The notes under the pieces: model-generated | The model's input: the letters and a program-made list of their open reading frames with translations, nothing else | Told to the model about the DNA's origin: nothing | Databases searched by the model: none | Assembly (NCBI RefSeq): GCF_017873605.1 | Contig: NZ_JAGGKI010000014.1 | Coordinates: forward strand, 120,897 to 184,896 | Reading direction: 5' to 3' | Length of the DNA: 64,000 nt | Origin: Paenibacillus lactis | GTDB taxonomy: Bacteria; Bacillota; Bacilli; Paenibacillales; Paenibacillaceae | Position numbers and translations under genes: made by a program | Shown: positions 18,610-26,710 of the stretch, piece after piece | Layout of the letters: every line of letters starts with the position of its first letter | How positions within the stretch are numbered: position 1 is the stretch's first letter

Positions 18610-18777
18610 TTTGAGTGGCAGGGTGACTGATTGGGCATGGCTCGGCATGGATAAGCGACGGATAGGCATGGACAGATATGAATCATAAGGATCGAGATGG
18701 ATCGATGGCATGTTGGAGCTTGTTTGATCTCCAAATGAAATGAACGGTTGATGATTTCGTGGAAAGGGGAGAGGTTG

Positions 18778-20361
18778 ATGAAGAGAGGCTTTTCGGTTTT
18801 GCTCGTGAGCTGCCTGATCCTAACGCTGCTGGCAGGCTGCGGAGGAAAAGCGGGTGAGGGCGGACAAGCGGGAGCTCAGCCGGGAGCTAAGGATGGGGCG
18901 GCCGCATCCGAGAAACTGTCCTTCTCGATTTCATTCTCTACGGGCGGCAATATCTATATTGAATCCTCGCCGGATATCAATAACGACAAATGGGTGCTGA
19001 AGCTGGAGGAAATGACGAACACCGATCTGGATATCCGTTTGATGTCGCACAAGGAATTCGACCAGAAGATGAGCCTGATGTTTGCCGGCAACGATATCCC
19101 GGATGTTGTGGGAAATATGCGAGGCGGGCCTACGACGGCCTCCATGTCGGGCTCGGTGGAAGCCGGCGTATTCATGCCGCTTGATGATTTGCTCAAGGAG
19201 CATGCGCCGAATCTGATGAAAATGGTGACACCGGAGGCATGGGAGGAGGTGTCGTATAACGGCAGCATTTACGGCATTCCCTCCTGGCTGGAGAACCTGT
19301 CGCGCCGCGCTACATTTATCCGTACGGATCTGATGGAGAAGGCCGGCATCAAGGAAGCGCCGAAGACGGTCGAGGAGTACCTGGATATGCTGCGCGCGTT
19401 CAAGAAGCTGGGCGTTGAGCATCCGTATCAGTATCGCGAGAATTTCAAATATGCGGATACCTTCCTTGGCGCTTACGATGTGCTGCCGTTTCAATTCATG
19501 GAGCTGAACGGCGAGGTGGTGCCGAAGTTTTTCGATGTAGAGAATATGACCAAGGCGCTTCAAACGTACAAGACCATGTATGACGAAGGGCTGATCCCGA
19601 AGGACTTTGCCTCGCTCTCGCAGGTTGATTACAGGCGCAACATCAATTCAGGCAAGTCCGGCATGTGGGCTTCCAACGGCGAAGGGCTCATCGGCTTTCG
19701 CACGAAGCTGAAGGAAGTGGACCCTTCGATGAAAGTAGATATTTATCCGTCTCCAACCGGGCCGGACGGCAAAGGCGGCCTGGGCTTATACAGCTCGATC
19801 TCAACGACGTTTTACATCAACAGCAAGGTCGGCAAGGAAAAAGCGATCGAGATCATTAAGTTTCTGGACTGGATGCTGACAGAGGAAGCGGATATGTTCT
19901 TCTCGTTCGGGATCGAAGGCGAGAACTACACGACTGAGAACGGTAAAGTCAACTACACATGGCCGGTAAAGAAGGAGGAAGTGGATGAAGCCGGGTTCCG
20001 GGCCAACCAATTGTGGTTTGTGCATGAGCTGACCTACAACAAGAAGCAGACAGCCCTTACGGAAGACGGCCAGGACGTAGTGGCCGCATTCCGCGATGTG
20101 CTCAGCAACGAAGGGCGCGGCGGCATTACCTTTACGGCGAACCTGAACAGCTTCTCCAAGTTCCCGGACCTTGCCTCGACGGGAGATACGGGACCGAAAT
20201 TCATTCTGGACAGCATGGTCAAAATGATCTACGGCAAGCAGCCGATCTCCGATTGGCCGAAGGTGCTGGAGGAATATCGGGCCAAAGGCGGGAACGAGAT
20301 CATTAAGGAGGCAACGGAGCGCTGGAAGAACAAGGAGAATGTCGTGGATCGCACAAGATGA
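18778..20361 (+). CDS. Orphan sugar-binding lipoprotein (LplA-like)
   Basis: Extracellular solute-binding protein of ~527 residues with a lipoprotein signal (LILTLLAGC, lipid cysteine at about residue 21) and a Gly/Ala-rich linker. ATG 18778 follows AAAGGGGAGAGG; the earlier ATG at 18748 has no such site. Unlike the copy at 6488, no permease genes accompany it. It is followed by a YesN/YesM pair, so it may either feed the permeases encoded at 8054-9906 or work as a ligand receptor for the kinase. Sequence is clearly different from the first binding protein, arguing against recent duplication. Confidence 0.9.
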   Translation: MKRGFSVLLVSCLILTLLAGCGGKAGEGGQAGAQPGAKDGAAASEKLSFSISFSTGGNIYIESSPDINNDKWVLKLEEMTNTDLDIRLMSHKEFDQKMSLMFAGNDIPDVVGNMRGGPTTASMSGSVEAGVFMPLDDLLKEHAPNLMKMVTPEAWEEVSYNGSIYGIPSWLENLSRRATFIRTDLMEKAGIKEAPKTVEEYLDMLRAFKKLGVEHPYQYRENFKYADTFLGAYDVLPFQFMELNGEVVPKFFDVENMTKALQTYKTMYDEGLIPKDFASLSQVDYRRNINSGKSGMWASNGEGLIGFRTKLKEVDPSMKVDIYPSPTGPDGKGGLGLYSSISTTFYINSKVGKEKAIEIIKFLDWMLTEEADMFFSFGIEGENYTTENGKVNYTWPVKKEEVDEAGFRANQLWFVHELTYNKKQTALTEDGQDVVAAFRDVLSNEGRGGITFTANLNSFSKFPDLASTGDTGPKFILDSMVKMIYGKQPISDWPKVLEEYRAKGGNEIIKEATERWKNKENVVDRTR

Positions 20362-20450
20362 CTCTACTGGCGCGCAGCCTCGGTACCCTGCAAAATAGCC
20401 GGCAGGACTTATCAAGCAAAGGCGAATTTTTCTATACAATAAAGCCGATA

Positions 20451-20464
20451 TGTAAGCGTTTCAC
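20451..20464. promoter_or_regulatory. Weak cre-like half site before the response regulator
   Basis: TGTAAGCGTTTCAC has a perfect left half of a cre site but a poor right half. It lies ~140 bp upstream of the response regulator gene and follows an AT-rich stretch that may carry its promoter. Confidence 0.3.
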
Positions 20465-20604
20465 CTGATGTGGGCTGCGAAAAAAATAGGTATCCGCCGG
20501 TCAAGCCGCTTGTCGGCTGACCCAGGAGGGTACCTTCTCGTCCCGCCGGCGAGGTTGTTCATCGGAATCATTCGAATTCTTCTACATACAGGAGGCTGAT
20601 AATA

Positions 20605-21630
20605 ATGCGGTTGCTTATTGCTGATGATGAACCCGTCATTCGGAGAGGGCTGGTTAAAATGGCGGAATCTTACCGCCTGCGGTTTGACGCGATTGATACG
20701 GCCGTAAACGGCGAGCATGCTTTGTCGCGGATCAAGGAGGCCGAGCCGGACGTGCTCTTGACCGATATTCGGATGCCCAGAATGAACGGGCTGGAGCTGT
20801 GCCGGGAGCTTCATGAGCAGTACGGGCACATTCAGATCGTCGTCATCTCCGGGTATGGCGAATTTCAGTATGCCCAGCAGTGCTTGGCTTATGGCGTAAA
20901 GCATTATCTGCTGAAACCGGTGACGGGGGCGATGCTTCATCAGGCGTTCGATGCGATCATGAAGCATCGTCACAAAGGGATTGTGTCCCTTGCTTCCTAT
21001 GTCGACTGGATCGAAAATATTGGACAGGAAATTTGGATGCTGCAGACGGAACGGCTGGATCAGCTGTTAAAAGAATGGAGAGAGCAGCTGCTGGCAGCCG
21101 GGCTCAGCGTCCAGCAGCTGCAGCAGCTGCTGGATGACGCGGTGGGCATGATCTACCGGCGCTTGGTGTCCAAGGGATACATGGAGCTGACGGCCATCAA
21201 GCCGCTGGGTCATGGGGCGGCTCCGGAGCCGCTGCTCCAAGCGTTTGAACTAAGGGTCAAGCAAATGACCGCGGATTTGATCACCCAGCGCTGGGGCAAC
21301 TTCAAAAATCCGCTGGAGGAGGTGAAGTCCTACATCGATTCGCATCTGTCCGAGGAAATCACCTTGGAGGAAGTGGCTGAAATGGCGGGCTACACGCCCA
21401 CGTATTTTAGCGCGATGTTCAAGAAGATGACGAACGAAACCTTTGTCCGGTACCGTATCCACAGACGGATGGAGCGGGCAAAGGAGCTGCTGGCGCTGCC
21501 GCATATGCGGATCATCGACGTCGCCGCGAATGTAGGCTATGAGGATTACCCCCATTTTACGAAGATGTTTAAGAAAGTGACGGGGCACACCCCGACGGAA
21601 TACCGGTCCATGCTGGGGTTTAACGGATGA
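20605..21630 (+). CDS. YesN-type response regulator, REC-AraC
   Basis: A 341-residue regulator. The receiver domain (1-120) has the acidic pocket ADDEP, phospho-acceptor Asp54 (in LLTDIRMP) and the conserved lysine in YLLKPV. A middle helical linker follows, then a C-terminal AraC DNA-binding domain (about 235-340, GYTPTYFSAMFKK and GHTPTEYRS). Its stop overlaps the histidine kinase start (ATGA). Such pairs sense extracellular sugars and activate nearby transporter and hydrolase genes; here the likely targets are the flanking binding protein, beta-helix protein and GH95 gene. Confidence 0.93.
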   Translation: MRLLIADDEPVIRRGLVKMAESYRLRFDAIDTAVNGEHALSRIKEAEPDVLLTDIRMPRMNGLELCRELHEQYGHIQIVVISGYGEFQYAQQCLAYGVKHYLLKPVTGAMLHQAFDAIMKHRHKGIVSLASYVDWIENIGQEIWMLQTERLDQLLKEWREQLLAAGLSVQQLQQLLDDAVGMIYRRLVSKGYMELTAIKPLGHGAAPEPLLQAFELRVKQMTADLITQRWGNFKNPLEEVKSYIDSHLSEEITLEEVAEMAGYTPTYFSAMFKKMTNETFVRYRIHRRMERAKELLALPHMRIIDVAANVGYEDYPHFTKMFKKVTGHTPTEYRSMLGFNG

Positions 21631-23489
21631 GCAGCAAGCTGTACCGCAAGCTGTTTCTGTACTGCGTGTCCATCATCGTACTGTCCTCACTTCTAATCGG
21701 CATTGTCACTTATTCCCGTTCATCGGCAGAACTGGACCAGCAGCTGGACCGGCATATGTCACAAACGGTACAGAATGCGCTGATTCATACGGATATGTAC
21801 ATTAAGTCGTATGACCGGACGATGATTACGCTGCTGACGAACCGGGAATTGAAAAAATTCGTGGATCTGCCGAATCCCGCCGACAACTACGAGTACTATC
21901 ATATCAGCTCGACGATTAAGGAAATGGTCTTTCGCCCGCAGATGGATCGGGGGCCGGATTTGCTGACCATGTATATTCTCTCCAACGACGGCAATGCCGT
22001 CTACAGCTTCAGCTCCGACGTTGCGGAGCCGGTGTTCAGCGCGGAGGAGAAGTCGGCACAGCTTGCGGATCTGCGCAGGCTGACAAAGGATGAGAGCGGG
22101 CTGATGATCGATACCGCAAGCATCATTCCGGGAAGAGGCGGCAGCGTGGTTCGGATGACAAGACAGATCAAGGGCCTGTCCTCCATCGCGGAAAAGGGCG
22201 TGCTGGCCATGGAGGTACGGTCTCAAGAGCTCTCGACGCTTTGGCAAGGAATCGATCTTGGGGAGCAAGGATACTTCTACATCGCCGATGCCGACGGCCA
22301 CGTGGTGTACCAGCCGGAGAGCCTGGTGGGCGACGCTTCATCACCTGCACAGGATCCGAAGCTGAGGGACCGGATTATGGATGCGGGCGAGGATTCCTTC
22401 CGGTACACGACGGCGGATGGCGAGGAGCGGGTATTCATGGCAAGAATGTCGCCTTATTCGGGCTGGCGTCTGGTCACCTCCATACCGCTGGAAGAGTGGC
22501 GCAAGCCCATCGCCAATATCCGCACCACCGTCTGGGGCATCGGCCTTGTCAGCCTGCTTGCAGCGTGCTTGCTCGCTTACCGGTTCGTGCGTTCCATCAC
22601 CCAGCCGATCCAGACCATCATCCGGGGGATGCGGCAGACGGAGCAGGGCCGCTGGACGCCGCTTGAGCTTCCCGAGCGGGACGATGAATTGACCGAGATG
22701 ATGCAGCGTTACAATTTGATGGTAACCCGTCTGTCGGAGCTCATCGAGCGGGTGTACGAAAGCGAGCTGCAGCAGCAGAAGATCATTATCGCCAGGCAGC
22801 GTGCGGAATTCCAGGCTCTTCAGCTGCAGATCAATCCGCATTTTATGTATAACACGCTGGAGACGATCGTCTGTTACGCAGAGGTCAGAGGCTCGTCCGA
22901 AATTACGGAAATGGTATCCTCTCTTGCTTATATGATGCGTTACTCCCTCCTTACGTCTCTGGAGGAGATTACAGTGGCTAATGAGCTGAACCATGTGCTG
23001 AGCTACATGACCATCATGAAGCATCGGCATGAACTGGAATTTGACCTGCGGGTGGAGGTGCCGCCTGAGCTGCTGCTATTCAGCATGGTTCGCTTGACGC
23101 TGCAGCCGTTGATCGAAAATGCGTTTCAGCACGCGTTTCCGGACGGCATCGACGAGTCGAGCTGGATCACGATTTCAGCAGGCCTGAGCGATGACATCTT
23201 CTGGGTCAGCGTGACGGATAACGGCGCAGGTCTGTCCGCTGAGAGGCAGCGTGAAATATTAGACCGGTTCTCCCATGCTCATGAGTGGGACGCTGCGACG
23301 GCAGAATCCTCGTCAGCTGCAAGCGGAGACGCGTGGGGCATCGGAGGGATTGGAGGCATCGGGCTGCTCAATGTGCACCGCAGGATCCAGCTTGTGTTCG
23401 GTGAACGCTATGGTCTTAGGCTGAGCTCGGAAGGCGGGGGGATGGGCACCACCGTCAAGATGATGATGCCAAGTCCGCAGTCTGCTTAA
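21627..23489 (+). CDS. YesM-type sensor histidine kinase
   Basis: A 620-residue membrane kinase: membrane segment at about 12-32, an extracellular Cache-type sensor domain (35-290), a second segment at about 298-318, HAMP (320-375), and a His_kinase domain with phospho-acceptor His405 in QINPHFMYNT. The ATP-binding part has LIENAFQHAF (N box), DNGAGLS (G1) and GIGLLNVHRRI. A Gly-rich insertion (GIGGIGGIG) precedes the last motif. It overlaps the response regulator gene by 4 nt, so the two are translationally coupled. Confidence 0.93.
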   Translation: MSSKLYRKLFLYCVSIIVLSSLLIGIVTYSRSSAELDQQLDRHMSQTVQNALIHTDMYIKSYDRTMITLLTNRELKKFVDLPNPADNYEYYHISSTIKEMVFRPQMDRGPDLLTMYILSNDGNAVYSFSSDVAEPVFSAEEKSAQLADLRRLTKDESGLMIDTASIIPGRGGSVVRMTRQIKGLSSIAEKGVLAMEVRSQELSTLWQGIDLGEQGYFYIADADGHVVYQPESLVGDASSPAQDPKLRDRIMDAGEDSFRYTTADGEERVFMARMSPYSGWRLVTSIPLEEWRKPIANIRTTVWGIGLVSLLAACLLAYRFVRSITQPIQTIIRGMRQTEQGRWTPLELPERDDELTEMMQRYNLMVTRLSELIERVYESELQQQKIIIARQRAEFQALQLQINPHFMYNTLETIVCYAEVRGSSEITEMVSSLAYMMRYSLLTSLEEITVANELNHVLSYMTIMKHRHELEFDLRVEVPPELLLFSMVRLTLQPLIENAFQHAFPDGIDESSWITISAGLSDDIFWVSVTDNGAGLSAERQREILDRFSHAHEWDAATAESSSAASGDAWGIGGIGGIGLLNVHRRIQLVFGERYGLRLSSEGGGMGTTVKMMMPSPQSA

Positions 23490-23849
23490 AGCCGGCTTCT
23501 CCTAGGAATCGAAAACAGGTGCGATCACCCATACCTCAACTTCTCTTGCCTTAAGGCTTCCCTCGGTTTCAAGCCGCTTAATCATGGTCGCACAGCTTCC
23601 TGCAGCCTCATGCAGCCTCATTGTAACGGATGTAACGCCAACGGCACATGCGGCTCCGTTCGTTTGCGATTGTGTTTTCTTAGGAGAGCATATTTCTTAA
23701 AAAAACACCCTGTCTCCGCAAGTTACGGCATGGCGTAACGGGCCGGGCAGCCCTACGATGGAATCATAATCCGCTAAGTGGAGGAAGGAGGAGCGCGTCA
23801 ATCACGGATCGATCGTCAATCACGACATTAGACGAAGGATGGGGGATGA
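23490..23849. other. Intergenic region before the beta-helix gene
   Basis: No gene is seen. It contains a 10-bp direct repeat TGCAGCCTCA twice in a row (23601-23620), paired TGTAACG words just after it, and an inverted repeat GTTACG / CGTAAC at 23722-23739. The latter is a candidate regulator site for the beta-helix/GH95 unit. No obvious terminator follows the kinase gene. Confidence 0.45.
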
Positions 23850-26633
23850 ATGATGAAAAAGGCACGAAAGCGCGATGGATGGGAAAACCGCAGGATTGCC
23901 GTCCTGCTGCTGGGCGTTCTGCTGCTCTCCTTGGGAAATTTGCCGGTAAAAGGGGACGCGGCCTTGACTGCCGGCGGCGCTCCCGTGAATCTTGCGCTCG
24001 ACAAGCCGGCCATGGCCAGCTCTGCCGTAAGCGGGCGGGAAGCCGGAAAAGCCGTTGACGGCAGCAGGGATACCTATTGGCAGCCGGCAAGCACGGATCG
24101 CGAAGATATGAGCGTGCATATCCAGGTCGAGCTTGGAAGCGGACAGCCGTTGAACCAGGTCATACTTGATTTGAACCGGGGGGATAACCTGAAGGCTGTG
24201 GAAATCGATTACTCGCTGGAAGGGGAGTCATGGAGCCGCGCGTTCACAAAGACCGAGGGCATTCGGGCGGACGGTCAGGAGCGTATTTCATTTGATGCCG
24301 TAACGGCCTCTCAAGTCCGTATCACGCTGCAGCTGTCGCGGAACCTGAACGTGCAGCTGAAGGAGATGGAGATTTATATGCAGGACGGCAGCTCGGAGAT
24401 TCCGGTCGATGTAACGGAGCTTGCCTTCGTGAAGGGGGACGGGACTCCATTTGGCAACAATGACGAGCTAAGCTTGGAGATTGGCGGTACCACTCCTCTC
24501 GAGGTCCGAGGAAGAGGGGCGAACGGGGAGTGGGCGGCGCTGCCTCCTCACCAAATCCGGTATCTAGCGGATGGAGCCAGCTCGACGGTTACGCCAGACG
24601 GGACTGTGACCGGCCGCAAAGTCGGCGCGACCCGGATCTACGCCGAAGCCAGCGTGGGCGGCAAGACGGTCCGTTCGCCGGATTTATGGTTCGTCGTGAA
24701 GGATGAGCACGAATTCGAAGATGCGAAATATGTTGCCTTCACTTCCTTTCGTCATCCGGCATTGACGCAGAGAATCGGCGAGGCGGCGATTCTGGAGGAG
24801 ACCAAGACCTTGCCGGTCGTCATGATTGCACCGAATCTAAGCGGAAGCGTCTCCACGAGATGGCTGAGGGACGGCCAATCGAGAGGAAATCTCGGGACGA
24901 AAACGCTAATCGCTGGCGAGGATGCCTCCATACAGCTTCCAGGCGGTATGAAAGTGCCGGGAACCTATGAGATCCAAATGACGTTCCATATGTCGGACGG
25001 CGGGACGTACTACGACAGCCTGTATTATACCGTCATGCCCAAGAACGGGGTGCCTGACGGGCAGAGCCGGATCGCCTACGTCGGCAAAAACGGACGGATG
25101 GTTTACGTTCCCGACTATAAAGGCAATCGGATCATCGACTTCTCTCATGTCGGATACCAAGGGGGCGGCGTAAGGCTGCCGGATGTTCAGGCGGAGGTTG
25201 CCGTGGAGCCGACCGGCGGGGACGATACGGCGATGCTGCAGGCGGCGATTGATGAAGTGTCCCGGCTCCCGCGGGATGCGGACGGGTTCCGGGGAGCCGT
25301 GCTGCTAAGAAGCGGAACGTATTTCGTCGGCGGAACCCTGCGCATTCAGGCAAGCGGCGTCGTGCTCCGGGGCGAAGGCAAGGACGACAATGGGACGATC
25401 ATCCGCGGCACGGGGACAGCTGCCCGAAACCTGATCGAGGTCGGCGGTACGGCCGGTCCGTCGATCGTGGAGGGGACGGAGACGGACATCCAGGACTTGT
25501 ATGTTCCGGCGGGCTCCCGAACGTTTCATGTTCAGGATGCTTCGGGCTATAAGGCGGGGGATTCCGTTATCGTCAGACGGATCGGCAGCGAGCGCTGGAT
25601 TCATGAAATCGGCATGGATCATATCTTTATGAGGCCGCTCACCGGCGGAACGAAGCAATGGACGCCCTTTAACCTTGATTTTGACCGGGTGATCACCGCA
25701 ATTGACGGCAACCGGATTACGGTTGACGCACCGCTGGCCAACGCCATCGAGCGTCAGTGGGGCGGCGGCAAGCTCTTCAAAGCGACGGACGAGGAGCGGA
25801 TCGAACAGGTCGGCATCGAGAACATGCGGGCCGTATCCGATTTTGACCCGAGCAAGACGGACACGAAGATGGATAATGACGTTCTGGATACGCCGTATTA
25901 TTCGGATGAAGACCACGCCGAGCGCTTTATCATGATGAACAGCGTGAAGAATGCCTGGGTTCGCGAGGTGGAAGGATACCACTTCTCTTATGCCTTGGTG
26001 CAGGTCGGCCGGCAGGCCAAATGGGTAACGGTGCAGGACAGCGAAATGTACGACATGGTGAGCATCATCACCGGGGGAAGACGCTACAGCCTCTTCATTC
26101 AGGGGCAGTTAAACCTAGTCCAGCGAAACTATACCGAAACCTCCCGGCATGCTTACGTCATTGAGAGCCGCGTACAGGGACCCAACGTAATGTACGATAA
26201 CAGGGCGACCCGGGAGTACAATACGAGCGAGCCTCATCACCGCTGGTCGACGGGCGGTCTGTACGACAATGTCAGCGCACGGATCAGCGTTCGCGACCGG
26301 GCTTGGCTCGGCAGCGGACACGGGTGGGCAGGCGCCAATTACGTCATGTGGAATACCGAGGGCGGGCTCGTCGCTCAGAAGCCGCCGACTGCTCAGAATT
26401 ACGCAATCGGGCATGTTCCGACGGAGGACGGCTTGAACGTCAGGCCGCTCGTGCCGAACGACTACGACCCGCGTCCGCGGGAGGACGGTTATTGGGAGTC
26501 GACGGGTCGGCATGTTGCGCCGCAAAGCTTGTTTATCCAGCAGCTGAAGGATCGTCTCGGCCAGGAAGCGGTGGATCATCTCGCCCGTACGCCGGTGGGA
26601 GGCGGTGCTTTGGATGTACCGGAATTACCTTGA
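23850..26633 (+). CDS. Secreted discoidin plus right-handed beta-helix protein
   Basis: A 927-residue exported protein. A signal peptide spans about residues 1-36. Then come an F5/8-type C (discoidin) carbohydrate-binding domain (about 45-175), an Ig-like group 2 domain (about 185-280), a linker domain, and a parallel beta-helix (about 440-860) of the pectate-lyase-like class with HHRWSTGGLYDN late in the helix. Such helices are found in polysaccharide lyases and glycosidases, but the exact family and activity are not clear. It shares a transcript with the GH95 gene 77 bp downstream and likely attacks the same class of polymer. Confidence 0.82.
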   Translation: MMKKARKRDGWENRRIAVLLLGVLLLSLGNLPVKGDAALTAGGAPVNLALDKPAMASSAVSGREAGKAVDGSRDTYWQPASTDREDMSVHIQVELGSGQPLNQVILDLNRGDNLKAVEIDYSLEGESWSRAFTKTEGIRADGQERISFDAVTASQVRITLQLSRNLNVQLKEMEIYMQDGSSEIPVDVTELAFVKGDGTPFGNNDELSLEIGGTTPLEVRGRGANGEWAALPPHQIRYLADGASSTVTPDGTVTGRKVGATRIYAEASVGGKTVRSPDLWFVVKDEHEFEDAKYVAFTSFRHPALTQRIGEAAILEETKTLPVVMIAPNLSGSVSTRWLRDGQSRGNLGTKTLIAGEDASIQLPGGMKVPGTYEIQMTFHMSDGGTYYDSLYYTVMPKNGVPDGQSRIAYVGKNGRMVYVPDYKGNRIIDFSHVGYQGGGVRLPDVQAEVAVEPTGGDDTAMLQAAIDEVSRLPRDADGFRGAVLLRSGTYFVGGTLRIQASGVVLRGEGKDDNGTIIRGTGTAARNLIEVGGTAGPSIVEGTETDIQDLYVPAGSRTFHVQDASGYKAGDSVIVRRIGSERWIHEIGMDHIFMRPLTGGTKQWTPFNLDFDRVITAIDGNRITVDAPLANAIERQWGGGKLFKATDEERIEQVGIENMRAVSDFDPSKTDTKMDNDVLDTPYYSDEDHAERFIMMNSVKNAWVREVEGYHFSYALVQVGRQAKWVTVQDSEMYDMVSIITGGRRYSLFIQGQLNLVQRNYTETSRHAYVIESRVQGPNVMYDNRATREYNTSEPHHRWSTGGLYDNVSARISVRDRAWLGSGHGWAGANYVMWNTEGGLVAQKPPTAQNYAIGHVPTEDGLNVRPLVPNDYDPRPREDGYWESTGRHVAPQSLFIQQLKDRLGQEAVDHLARTPVGGGALDVPELP

Positions 26634-26710
26634 TCTGATATAGGGGAAGAGGGGATGTTCAGCGATGTCTGGAGTCCCCTTTTCCATAGGAATGGGAGGC
26701 ATGAATACGT

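Larger units (their letters stand above)
17870..18777. other. 900-bp region without a recognisable gene between the two halves of the island
   Basis: It holds one clear terminator (18081-18138) and one cre-like site (18596-18609). Open frames here (for example 18138-18404 on the minus strand) match nothing I recognise and have no ribosome binding site. A 7-bp inverted repeat TAATGGC / GCCATTA brackets about 18228-18300. The stretch 18140-18470 could be a decayed gene, but no family can be named. Confidence 0.5.
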
